Under the pieces are notes generated by a model. It saw only the letters and a program-made list of their open reading frames with translations. It searched no databases and was not told the DNA's origin. 64,000 nt of DNA from Bacteroidota bacterium (GTDB lineage: Bacteria; Bacteroidota; Bacteroidia; Flavobacteriales; Flavobacteriaceae): assembly GCA_024280635.1 (NCBI GenBank), contig JAJRPS010000065.1, positions 76,602 to 140,601 of the forward strand, read 5' to 3'. A program made the translations under genes and the position numbers. Shown here in pieces: positions 40,553 to 49,711 of the stretch; positions within the stretch are counted from its first letter, which is position 1, and each line of letters starts with the position of its first letter.

Positions 40553-41029
40553 ATGGGAAAAACAAAAGTAAAAAAAATGCTATTCATTCTTTCTAAAGCA
40601 ACATTAGAGAATGTATACGCAGCTTTTATTATGGCAAATGGAGCCAGAATGGAAGGTATTGATTCTGAAATATTTTTCACGTTTTTTGGATTAGAAGCTA
40701 TCCAAAAAAACAAATTAAAAGATTTACGTGTAGCTACAGTAGGAAATCCAGCAATGCACATGCCTACAATGTTAGGAGGCTTACCAGGAATGGAAGCCTT
40801 TGCAACCAAAATGATGAAAAAAGAAATGGAGAAGTTAGATATGCCTCCAGTAGATGAGTTTCTTGAAATTCTTTCCGATTCAGGTTGTAAACTTTGGGCT
40901 TGTAAACTAGCTGTAGAAATGTTTAAACTAAAAGAAAAAGACTTAATTGATGAGTTAGACGGTATTTTAACTATTGGCGATTTTTATGGTCAAGCAGATG
41001 TAGACGGTTGTCAAATTGTATACATCTAA
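40553..41029 (+). CDS. DsrE/DsrF-like family protein (DsrE2 type)
   Basis: MLFILSKATLENVYAAFIMANGARMEGIDSEIFFTFFGLEAI ... DSGCKLWACKLAVEMF ... ADVDGCQIVYI. Confidence 0.9.
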   Translation: MGKTKVKKMLFILSKATLENVYAAFIMANGARMEGIDSEIFFTFFGLEAIQKNKLKDLRVATVGNPAMHMPTMLGGLPGMEAFATKMMKKEMEKLDMPPVDEFLEILSDSGCKLWACKLAVEMFKLKEKDLIDELDGILTIGDFYGQADVDGCQIVYI

Positions 41030-41049
41030 AATAAAAGCAATTTAAACAG

Positions 41050-41080
41050 AAAATAACCTTAAGAAATTAAGGTTATTTTT
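41050..41080 (+). terminator. hairpin terminator closing the SQR-DsrC-DsrE2 operon
   Basis: AAATAACCTTAA-gaaa-TTAAGGTTATTT followed by T tail. Confidence 0.75.
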
Positions 41081-41136
41081 GTTTGTGAAAACCTCAAAAT
41101 AAATTGGTATATTGAGCAAAAATAAAAGATGTTAAA

Positions 41137-43266
41137 ATGAAAAAAATAATTTCCATAATTGCTGTATTTTTAATACTATCAGCAAACGCACAGCAGCAGC
41201 AGCAAGAGCAACAACAACTAACCCTAAAAAAAGCAGTTTTAGGCTATAATTACGGATTGTATCCTAAAAGCATGTCGGTATTGCAATGGGCAGATGATGC
41301 CACATATTCTTATGTAAAAGATGGTGCATATGTGCTAAAAAATATTGAAAAAAATACCGAATCAAAAATTGATTTGTCAGTCTTTCAAAAAGTATTCCCT
41401 ACACTAAAAAGTTTGCCAAGAGTGTCAGAAATTAAAAACAGTTTCATGACATTTATGTACAACGGTAAATATGCCGTATACAATTACAAAACTAAACAAA
41501 AAGTAAGTGAAACGGCAGTGCCAAAAGAAGCAGCAAATACAAGCTTTAATCAGCAATCAAAAGCAGTAGCCTATACTATTGATAATAATTTATACATTGC
41601 AACACCAACAAAAATAAAAACGGCAATCACTCAATTTACGGATACTAATATTACCGCAGGTCAAGCCATTCATCGTTTTGAGTTTGGCATTTCAAAAGGA
41701 ATGTTCTGGTCGCCAAAAGGAAATTACATAGCCTTTTATCAAAAAGACGAAACCAATGTAGGCACTTACCCAATAGTAGATGTAACCACCTATCCAGCCA
41801 CTGTAAAAGAAATTAAATACCCAATGGCAGGACAAGGAAGTGAACAAGCAAAAATAGGAATATACAGCCTAAAAACAGGAAAAACCACCTATCTTGATAT
41901 TGATACAGAAGATGAACATTACCTAACAAATCTTACTTGGACACCAGACGAAAAAGGAGTTTTATTAGCAGAAGTAAATAGAGGTCAAAACCATTATGCA
42001 TTAAATTTTTATAGCATTAAAAAAGGGAAATTAAAACATACCATATTAGAAGAAAAAAATAACCGTTGGGTAGAACCTGAAAATGAAGCCGTATTTTTAC
42101 CTAACAGTAAAACCAAATTTTTATGGCTAAGTGAACAAGACGGATTCAAAAACCTATACCTTTATAATACTAAAAAAGCAGGAGGAACACAAATAACTCA
42201 TTTTAAATTTGTTATTAAATCCATATTAGGATTTGATAAAACCAATAAAAATGTACTCGTAACTGCAACCGGTAAAGATGCTAGAGAAACCCACGTGTAC
42301 CGTGTAAATTTAGCAACAGGATTCGCTGCAAAAATTACAATGGATAAGGGTACACACAATGCACAACTACAGGGTAATTATATTATTGATAATTATACCA
42401 ACTTTAATACTCCTAGAAAAATACAAATTACGAATGTTATCAACGGAAATTCACAAACGCTATTTACAGCAAAAAATCCGCTAGAAAGTTATAATTTAGG
42501 AAAAACAGAATACGGTACCTTAAAATCAAAAGGCGGTTTTGATTTATATACCCGAATAATTAAACCAGCAAACTTTGATCCTGCTAAAAAGTATCCCGTA
42601 TTGGTGTATGTTTATGGTGGTACACATGCGCAAATGATAACCAATAGATGGTTAGGAGGTTCCCGTTTATGGATGCACTGGTTGGTAACCCAAAAAGACT
42701 ATATTGTATTTACGTTAGACAATAGAGGTTCATCTAACAGAGGGTTTGCCTTTGAAAGTATCATTCATCGTAAAGCAGGAGAAGCCGCAATGGAAGATCA
42801 AATAATAGGAGTAGACTATCTTAAGAGTCTACCTTATGTTGATGAAAATAAAATTGCTGTACACGGTTGGTCATACGGCGGTTTTGTAACCTCTTCTTTG
42901 TTGTTACGTCATCCAAAAGTATTCACAACAGGTGTAGCAGGAGGTCCTGTAACCGATTGGAAATATTATGAAGTCATGTATGGAGAACGCTATATGGACA
43001 CCCCAGAAGAAAACCCAGAAGGATATGCCAACGCGCGTGTAGGTAAATATTTAGATAACTTAGAAGGGAAACTATTGCTTATTCACGGTAGCGTAGATGA
43101 CGTAGTAGTGCCACAACACAGCATGACATTATTAAAAGAAGCTGTTGAAAAAGAAGTACAGTTGGATTTCTTTACCTACCCAATGCACAAGCACAATGTA
43201 CGTGGCAAAGATAGAGTACATTTGATGAGAAAAGTATTGGATTATGTATTAGAAAATAATAAGTAA
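41137..43266 (+). CDS. S9 family peptidase (dipeptidyl-peptidase IV-like)
   Basis: Signal peptide, DPP-IV N-terminal propeller, VHGWSYGGFVTSSLLLRHP (Ser), LLIHGSVDDVVVPQHS (Asp), YPMHKHNVRGKDRVHL (His). Confidence 0.95.
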   Translation: MKKIISIIAVFLILSANAQQQQQEQQQLTLKKAVLGYNYGLYPKSMSVLQWADDATYSYVKDGAYVLKNIEKNTESKIDLSVFQKVFPTLKSLPRVSEIKNSFMTFMYNGKYAVYNYKTKQKVSETAVPKEAANTSFNQQSKAVAYTIDNNLYIATPTKIKTAITQFTDTNITAGQAIHRFEFGISKGMFWSPKGNYIAFYQKDETNVGTYPIVDVTTYPATVKEIKYPMAGQGSEQAKIGIYSLKTGKTTYLDIDTEDEHYLTNLTWTPDEKGVLLAEVNRGQNHYALNFYSIKKGKLKHTILEEKNNRWVEPENEAVFLPNSKTKFLWLSEQDGFKNLYLYNTKKAGGTQITHFKFVIKSILGFDKTNKNVLVTATGKDARETHVYRVNLATGFAAKITMDKGTHNAQLQGNYIIDNYTNFNTPRKIQITNVINGNSQTLFTAKNPLESYNLGKTEYGTLKSKGGFDLYTRIIKPANFDPAKKYPVLVYVYGGTHAQMITNRWLGGSRLWMHWLVTQKDYIVFTLDNRGSSNRGFAFESIIHRKAGEAAMEDQIIGVDYLKSLPYVDENKIAVHGWSYGGFVTSSLLLRHPKVFTTGVAGGPVTDWKYYEVMYGERYMDTPEENPEGYANARVGKYLDNLEGKLLLIHGSVDDVVVPQHSMTLLKEAVEKEVQLDFFTYPMHKHNVRGKDRVHLMRKVLDYVLENNK

Positions 43267-43309
43267 TATATAGGCGTTTATACGCTTTACCGTCACTATC
43301 TTTTTATTA

Positions 43310-43383
43310 AAAACACAAAATACAAGTGCTAAAAATAGCTTCATAAAGTCGCTTTTTTAGCATTTGTATTTTTAAAGTGTTTT
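43310..43383. repeat. long imperfect hairpin between convergent genes
   Basis: AATACAAGTGCTAAAAA (43319-43335) / TTTTTAGCATTTGTATT (43354-43370): 17 bp including one G-T pair, extended by AAAACAC/GTGTTTT. Confidence 0.7.
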
Positions 43384-43514
43384 CTCAAAAAAGGATAACC
43401 ACTCAAAAGCTAACGCAAAAAGAACTTTCAGATTTAATAGTAAAAGTACTTATGTTATAGTAGTAGTTCAAACCCTTCAGGCGGTTGAAAATTCAAGTAC
43501 TTAATAAAACAAAC

Positions 43515-44573
43515 TCAATGCTTGTTTTCTGCCATATTTTTTTTCAAAATGTAATCACTTAAATATAGCGCATCTTTTTTTACCCCACCAAGTGTAGCAG
43601 AACCTCTTGTATATAGCCAAGGTAATCCTATAAAATACAAGCCGTTAATATCACTAACACCTCTATAATTTTTAGGATAGTTGTATTCGTCTAGTTGCAG
43701 GTTTTTAATCCAATTAAAGTTTGGTTTAAAACCAGTTGCCCAAATGATGTTTTTAATATTACTAATCGCTTTTGTTTCAAAAGTAATAGTATCATCATCA
43801 GCATCTAAACATCTCCCTACACAGGTTACATTGTTTTTTTTAAATAACTTTTTTACATCAGTTCCAATAATGGGTTGCCCGCCATTACTTAGTTTTTTAC
43901 CAATCCAAGTATATTTGTTAGCGCTTAAAAACCCAATTTTCTGAAACCACCACCATAATGTTTTTCCTAAAATTTCTTGAGGAATTGAAGTGATATTTGT
44001 GTTGCCTGAAAAATAAACGGGTCTATTAGTATTTGCAATCTCATTTAGTATTTGCACGCCAGAATCTCCAGCACCAACAACTAAAGTAGCACCAGCTTGT
44101 AACTGGGAGGTGTTTTTGTAATTTTCACTGTGTATTTGTATGGTGTTAGGTGTAATTTTATGATGAAAAGAAGGAGTGAAAGGTGTATGAAAAGGTCCTG
44201 TAGCAACAATTACATTTTTTGCTTTAAGTGTTTTGAAGTCTGTTTTTAACGTAAAATAGTCACTATTTTTTTCTAAATCCGTAATTTGGGTATTAAATTC
44301 AATAGGAATATTAAATTTACTAACATAAGTTTTTAAATAATCAGCAATCTCATATTTATTGGCGTAATGTCCTTTTTTATAAGGGAAATTCATACCTGGT
44401 AAATGATTAAATTCTGATGGAGTAAACAATTTTAAAGAATCCCATCGTTTTAACCACGGATTGCCTATTTTGGTATTTGCATCTACAAGTAAATAGTTTG
44501 CCTTTTGTTTATTGAGATAGTATGCCATAGCTAAACCAGACTGACCTGCACCAATAATTATAAAATCTTTCAT
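43515..44573 (-). CDS. flavin-containing monooxygenase-like NAD(P)/FAD oxidoreductase (CzcO-like)
   Basis: DFIIIGAGQSGLAMAYYL, LVVGAGDSGVQILNEIA, NIIWATGFKPNFNWI. Confidence 0.9.
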   Translation of the reverse strand: MKDFIIIGAGQSGLAMAYYLNKQKANYLLVDANTKIGNPWLKRWDSLKLFTPSEFNHLPGMNFPYKKGHYANKYEIADYLKTYVSKFNIPIEFNTQITDLEKNSDYFTLKTDFKTLKAKNVIVATGPFHTPFTPSFHHKITPNTIQIHSENYKNTSQLQAGATLVVGAGDSGVQILNEIANTNRPVYFSGNTNITSIPQEILGKTLWWWFQKIGFLSANKYTWIGKKLSNGGQPIIGTDVKKLFKKNNVTCVGRCLDADDDTITFETKAISNIKNIIWATGFKPNFNWIKNLQLDEYNYPKNYRGVSDINGLYFIGLPWLYTRGSATLGGVKKDALYLSDYILKKNMAENKH

Positions 44574-44749
44574 TTGTTTTTATGTTAATCAAGAGTTATA
44601 AGATTTACTTATAGCTTTATGAAGGTTTAATACCGTTTACGTTTTATCTAAATATATACTCAAGCAGTATTTAATACAGTGTAAAATTTGGTTAAATATG
44701 TTAATTAATAGCGGTTTTAGTATTATAAATGTTTTATTACCTTTGAAAC

Positions 44750-45490
44750 ATGCAAAAATATATCATCATCATTATCGCATTTCTTTTTTCATGCAAACAA
44801 ACTCCTGTAAAAAAAGAAGCATCAATGCTACCAGAAATAGTTAATAAGGACAGTGTGGTTGAGGTTAGGGAAAGTAAAGCAGTAGAAAAATCATCTTTTA
44901 AAAAAACTGTTGGTTATACCAATCAAGAAATTTCAAACTTCAAAAACGATACTTTTATTGTATTGAAAAAGTTAGATACTACCTTTTCTTATAACATGAA
45001 ATATGCTACTAAGGATAATTTTTTAAAAGAAAATGTATATGATTGTGATGATTGTTTGGTGCGTTATGAAACCGCAAAGCAGTTAATAAAAGCAAATACT
45101 GAATTTAAGAAATTAGGTTATCACATACAGTTTTTTGATTGCTACCGTCCGTTGGATATTCAGAAAAAAATGTGGAAAATTTTCCCAGATAAGCGATATG
45201 TAGCCAACCCCATAAAAGGTTCTAATCACAATAGGGGTACAGCAGTAGACATTACATTGGTAAATAGTTTAGAGAAACCATTAGCTATGGGTACAAAATT
45301 TGATTTTTTTGGCAGAAAAGCTCATCATGCATATCAAAATTTACCAAAAGAAGTGCTAGAAAACAGAAAGTTATTAAAGTCAGTAATGATTAAAAACGGA
45401 TTTTGGGCAATCACCTCAGAGTGGTGGCATTACAACTTAAACCAATCACACCGTTACCCAGTTTCTAATTTTAAAACAACTTGTGAATAG
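44750..45490 (+). CDS. M15D family D-alanyl-D-alanine dipeptidase (VanX/DdpX-like) lipoprotein
   Basis: FSC lipobox, FFDCYRPLDIQKKMW, SNHNRGTAVDITLV, SEWWHYNL zinc/catalytic motifs. Confidence 0.92.
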   Translation: MQKYIIIIIAFLFSCKQTPVKKEASMLPEIVNKDSVVEVRESKAVEKSSFKKTVGYTNQEISNFKNDTFIVLKKLDTTFSYNMKYATKDNFLKENVYDCDDCLVRYETAKQLIKANTEFKKLGYHIQFFDCYRPLDIQKKMWKIFPDKRYVANPIKGSNHNRGTAVDITLVNSLEKPLAMGTKFDFFGRKAHHAYQNLPKEVLENRKLLKSVMIKNGFWAITSEWWHYNLNQSHRYPVSNFKTTCE

Positions 45491-45492
45491 TT

Positions 45493-45885
45493 TTAAAGAA
45501 TAGAAATAGGCGTTTTATATTCATTAATAGCCACAAAAGTAAACATGCCAGTAACGGCTAATTCTCGTTTTTGAGCATACATTTGTTCCGTATAAATATC
45601 TACTTTAATTTCACAGCTGCTGTTCCCAACCTTGTGTATGCGAGCTACCAATTCAATAATACACCCACCAGGAATTGGTTTTCCAAAGTCAATTTTATCA
45701 CTAGACACGGTTACCATACGTTTTCTACTAAAACGAGTAGCACAAATAAAAGAAGCTTCATCCATCATTTGCAATGCAGTACCACCAAATAGAGTGTCAT
45801 AATGATTGGTTGTATTAGGGAAAACAGCTTTAAAAATTCGAGTTTCCGATGCGTTAATGCGCTCTTCTAAAGAAATATTTTTCAT
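45493..45885 (-). CDS. acyl-CoA thioesterase (hotdog fold)
   Basis: FPNTTNHYDTLFGGTALQMMDEASFICATRFSRKRMVTVSSDKIDFGKPI. Confidence 0.92.
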   Translation of the reverse strand: MKNISLEERINASETRIFKAVFPNTTNHYDTLFGGTALQMMDEASFICATRFSRKRMVTVSSDKIDFGKPIPGGCIIELVARIHKVGNSSCEIKVDIYTEQMYAQKRELAVTGMFTFVAINEYKTPISIL

Positions 45886-45960
45886 GATAGTTGTTAATTT
45901 TCGGACAAAGTTACAGCTTACCTATTCATATTGTCTATTTTTGCTAAAAATATTTTTAAA

Positions 45961-46590
45961 ATGGATATAATTAAAAGTTTACAATGGCGCTATGCAACTA
46001 AAAAGTTTGATGAAACAAAAAAAGTTTCGGAAGCAAAAATAGCAGTATTAAAGCAGGCTTTTAATTTAACGGCTACATCTTACGGTTTGCAGCCGCTTAA
46101 ATTAGTGGTTTTAAAAAACAAGGAAATTCAGCAAAAATTAGTAACCTATTCTTATAACCAAGAGCAGGTAGCGCAAGCATCTCACGTATTTATTATTTGT
46201 ATAGAAAATACAATTGATGAAAATTATATTAGAAAATATTTTGAATTGGTGAAAGAAAAAAGAGGTACATCAGACACTATTTTGGATTCTTTCAGAAGTT
46301 TTTTAATAGCAGATTTTAGTAAAAAAACTACAGCAGAAATAACACAAGCATCAGTTAAACAAGCATATTTAGCATTGGGTAATTTGTTAACAGTATCTGC
46401 GTTAGAGAAAATAGATGCTTGTCCAATGGAGGGGTTTTTGCCTGAAAAATACAGTGATATTTTAAATTTAGAACAAGAAAACATTACACCTGTGTTAGTT
46501 TTACCAATTGGTTATAGGGCAGAGAATGATCTTTTTGCTAATTTTGCAAAAGTTAGAAAAAATTTGACTGAAACAATCATCAATAGGTGA
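45961..46590 (+). CDS. nitroreductase family NAD(P)H-dependent oxidoreductase
   Basis: MDIIKSLQWRYATKKFDETKKVSEAK, SYGLQPLKLVVL, ACPMEGFLPEKYSDIL. Start moved to ATG 45961. Confidence 0.92.
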   Translation: MDIIKSLQWRYATKKFDETKKVSEAKIAVLKQAFNLTATSYGLQPLKLVVLKNKEIQQKLVTYSYNQEQVAQASHVFIICIENTIDENYIRKYFELVKEKRGTSDTILDSFRSFLIADFSKKTTAEITQASVKQAYLALGNLLTVSALEKIDACPMEGFLPEKYSDILNLEQENITPVLVLPIGYRAENDLFANFAKVRKNLTETIINR

Positions 46591-46654
46591 CTTTGGTAAG
46601 GTTTTTGTAAATTAGCATGAAGAGTATAAAAAATAAAAGCATAAAATTAATAAT

Positions 46655-47107
46655 ATGAAAAAGTTTTTAGTAATCGCAGTTTTATTGATATCAAGTGTGT
46701 TGATGGCACAAAAAAGTCATTCTAAAATTAAATGGAATACAAGTTTTGAGAAAGCTCAAAAAATAGCAAAAAAACAAAATAAACCTATTTTAATGCTGTT
46801 TACAGGGAGTGATTGGTGCCCACCATGTAAAGCATTGAAACGAGAGTTTTTTAATTCGCCATCATTTGAAAAATATGCTAAAAAATTCGTATTTATGTAC
46901 GTAAATTTTCCAAGAAATAAAGAATTGGTTAGCTAGCAAGAAGCAATACAAAATAAAAAACTGAATAGTAAATACCATATAAAATCATTGCCAACAGTTG
47001 TAGCTGTAACAGCTAACGGAAAAGAAATAGACAAAATAAAAGGCTACAACTCAACCGGGGAAACACGTTATCATTATGCCTTTATGGATAAAATTTTGAA
47101 AAAGTAA
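46655..47107 (+). pseudogene. secreted thioredoxin-family protein interrupted by in-frame TAG (46934-46936)
   Basis: N-part has signal peptide and GSDWCPPCKALKREFF; downstream same frame QEAIQNKKLNSKYHIKSLPTVVAVTANGKEIDKIKGYNSTGETRYHYAFMDKILKK* carries the thioredoxin cis-Pro region. Confidence 0.85.
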
Positions 47108-47124
47108 AAAAAAGCTTTTTACAT

Positions 47125-47164
47125 AAAAAACCCGTAATTACAAAATTGTAATTACAGGTTTTTT
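47125..47164. terminator. bidirectional hairpin terminator
   Basis: AAAAAACCcGTAATTACA-aaat-TGTAATTACaGGTTTTTT between convergent genes. Confidence 0.8.
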
Positions 47165-47170
47165 ATAAGC

Positions 47171-47761
47171 TTATAAAGCGCTAAGTGCTAAAAGTTCTCG
47201 GTAAACAATATCTACTGGTAAGCCCACTACATTGTTATAAGTGCCTTCAATTTTGGTAATACCAATGTTTCCAATCCACTCTTGAATACCATAACCACCA
47301 GCTTTATCATACGGTTTGTAGTTTTTTATGTAGTAGTTAATCTCATCATCTGTTAAATGTTTAAAAGTAACTTTGGTAACGGCAGCAATTGTTTTTTGAT
47401 ATGTTGTTGTTTTAAAACAGACAGAAGTAATGACTTCATGTGTTGTATTGCTTAATTTTTTGAGCATCAAAAAAGCATCTGTTTCATTTTTAGGTTTCCC
47501 CAAAGCTTCATTATCTAACCAAACAATCGTATCACTGGTAATTAAAATATCATGAGGTTGTAGTTCTTTTTCAAAAGGTAAGGATTTCAATTGAGCGAGA
47601 TAATCACTAATTTCAAAATGTCGTAATGTAGGTGGATAAATTTCATCAACAGGCTTTAACCTAATTTCAAAATCTAATCCTAAATCTTTAAAAAATTGTT
47701 GTCTTCTTGGAGAGCCAGAAGCTAAAATAAGGTGTTTTTGGTGTAATTTATTTGCTAACAT
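47171..47761 (-). CDS. maf: Maf family nucleotide pyrophosphatase
   Basis: LILASGSPRRQQFFKDLGLDFEI, ILITSDTIVWLDNEALGKPK, YDKAGGYGIQEWIG, NNVVGLPV. Confidence 0.95.
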   Translation of the reverse strand: MLANKLHQKHLILASGSPRRQQFFKDLGLDFEIRLKPVDEIYPPTLRHFEISDYLAQLKSLPFEKELQPHDILITSDTIVWLDNEALGKPKNETDAFLMLKKLSNTTHEVITSVCFKTTTYQKTIAAVTKVTFKHLTDDEINYYIKNYKPYDKAGGYGIQEWIGNIGITKIEGTYNNVVGLPVDIVYRELLALSAL

Positions 47762-47850
47762 TTTAAATTATTTATTTGTTCAAAGATAGATAAAAATCTA
47801 CTTGCACGTTTCACTACAAAATCGTAACATTACACATCTAAAAATAATAC

Positions 47851-49314
47851 ATGAAACAGCAAGATAGTCTTTCTGAAATACAAACAGGAAAACAGCACAT
47901 AATAGATAATAAAGAGCTTAATATTTGGGAAGCTTTAATACCAGTTTTGTTTTTAATGGCAATGTTGGCCTATAATATTTTTTATGCAGATGGTGCCGCT
48001 TTAGGTGATTATTCCAATCAATTTATTTTATTAATATCAGGAGGTGTAGCCGCTATTGTTGGTTTTTTTAATAAAGTTAGTGTTTCTGTAATGCTTGCTG
48101 AAATTTGGGAAAACTTAAAAAGCGTGTTTGTGCCCATAATGATATTATTTTTAGTAGGAGCATTAGCTGGTACATGGTTGGTAAGTGGTATTATTCCTGC
48201 AATGGTATATTATGGCTTGCAAGTATTGAGTCCCGCAATATTTTTACCAGCATCGGTAATTATAGCCGCAATAATATCTATAGCAACAGGAAGTAGTTGG
48301 ACAACATCTGCAACCGTGGGTATTGCATTAATTGGTATTGGTAGCGCATTAGGCATTCCAACAGGCATGATAGCAGGAGCAGTAATATCAGGAGCTTATT
48401 TTGGTGATAAAATGTCGCCACTTAGTGATACTACAAACTTAGCACCAGCTATGGCAGGGACGGACTTGTTTACGCACATCAAATATATGGCATTCACCAC
48501 AATACCAACAATATTAGTTACGTTAGTCGTTTTTGCAATTATAAGTATGAATATTGATACTACAGGAACCGCAGATGTTAGTGGGCTGTTAGCAACAATA
48601 GATACAACATATAATATTACACCATATTTGTTTTTAGTACCCTTGACGGTTGTTGTAATGATTTTACTAAAAACAAAGCCTCTAATTGCATTAGCAATAG
48701 GTGTTGCTTTAGCTGCTGTATTTGCCATTGTTTTTCAGCCAGAAATATTAAGTAAAATAGGAACAACAAACTTTGAAGCATTAAAAACGGCAGTTTTAAC
48801 AGACGTGGAAATTGTTACGGATAATGAAAAATTAAACAAGCTTTTTAGTGCAGGAGGAATGAACGGAATGTTATGGACCATATATTTGATAATGTGTGCG
48901 ATGGTATTTGGAGGCGTAATGGATGCTATTGGTGCATTAGCTCGTATTACAAAAGAATTGTTAAAAGTAGCAACATCAGTATTTGGGTTATTTGCCAGTA
49001 CAGTATTTAGTTGCTTAGGGTTAAACGCTATTGCATCAGATCAATATTTGGCATTAGTAATACCGGGTAAAATGTTTAAAAAGGCCTATGAAGATAGAGG
49101 TTTAGCACCAGAAAATTTGAGTAGAACCTTAGAGGATTCAGGTACCGTAACATCTGCATTAATCCCGTGGAATACTTGTGGAGCATATCAATCAGGAGTA
49201 TTGGGAGTAAGTGTAAGTGATTATTTTGTATATGCTATTTTTAACTGGTTAAGTCCATTTATGACATTATTTTTTGCAGCATTAAATATTAAAATTAGAC
49301 AATTAAAAAAATAA
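47851..49314 (+). CDS. nhaC: Na+/H+ antiporter NhaC
   Basis: SIATGSSWTTSATVGIALIGIG, GAYFGDKMSPLSDTTNLAPAMAG, LIPWNTCGAY. Confidence 0.94.
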   Translation: MKQQDSLSEIQTGKQHIIDNKELNIWEALIPVLFLMAMLAYNIFYADGAALGDYSNQFILLISGGVAAIVGFFNKVSVSVMLAEIWENLKSVFVPIMILFLVGALAGTWLVSGIIPAMVYYGLQVLSPAIFLPASVIIAAIISIATGSSWTTSATVGIALIGIGSALGIPTGMIAGAVISGAYFGDKMSPLSDTTNLAPAMAGTDLFTHIKYMAFTTIPTILVTLVVFAIISMNIDTTGTADVSGLLATIDTTYNITPYLFLVPLTVVVMILLKTKPLIALAIGVALAAVFAIVFQPEILSKIGTTNFEALKTAVLTDVEIVTDNEKLNKLFSAGGMNGMLWTIYLIMCAMVFGGVMDAIGALARITKELLKVATSVFGLFASTVFSCLGLNAIASDQYLALVIPGKMFKKAYEDRGLAPENLSRTLEDSGTVTSALIPWNTCGAYQSGVLGVSVSDYFVYAIFNWLSPFMTLFFAALNIKIRQLKK

Positions 49315-49345
49315 AATAAAGTTTTTACTTTAGATAAAATTTATC

Positions 49346-49705
49346 ATGAAAGAATTTATAAAAGGGCGAATGATGGGAGGCGTATATGCTTTAAAAGGAG
49401 CTATCATTTTATTAAAAACAGAAGCAAGCATACAAGTGCAATTTGCTTTAGGATTACTATTAACCTATGCCGGTTTTCATTATAACATTTCAAAAACAGA
49501 ATGGATGTTTCAAATATTAGCCATTGGTTTGGTAATTAGTGTAGAAGCATTAAATACAGCAGTAGAGGAAATAGCTGATTTTATTCACCCCAATTTTCAT
49601 GTAAAAATAGGATTAATAAAAGACATTGCGGCAGGAGCTGTTTTTATAGCTGCAATAACTGCAATGACAATAGGAGGATTTATATATATTCCTAAAATAT
49701 TTTAA
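49346..49705 (+). CDS. dgkA: diacylglycerol/undecaprenol kinase family protein
   Basis: SVEALNTAVEEIADFIHPNFHVKIGLIKDIAAGAVFIAAI. Confidence 0.93.
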   Translation: MKEFIKGRMMGGVYALKGAIILLKTEASIQVQFALGLLLTYAGFHYNISKTEWMFQILAIGLVISVEALNTAVEEIADFIHPNFHVKIGLIKDIAAGAVFIAAITAMTIGGFIYIPKIF

Positions 49706-49711
49706 CCGTAA

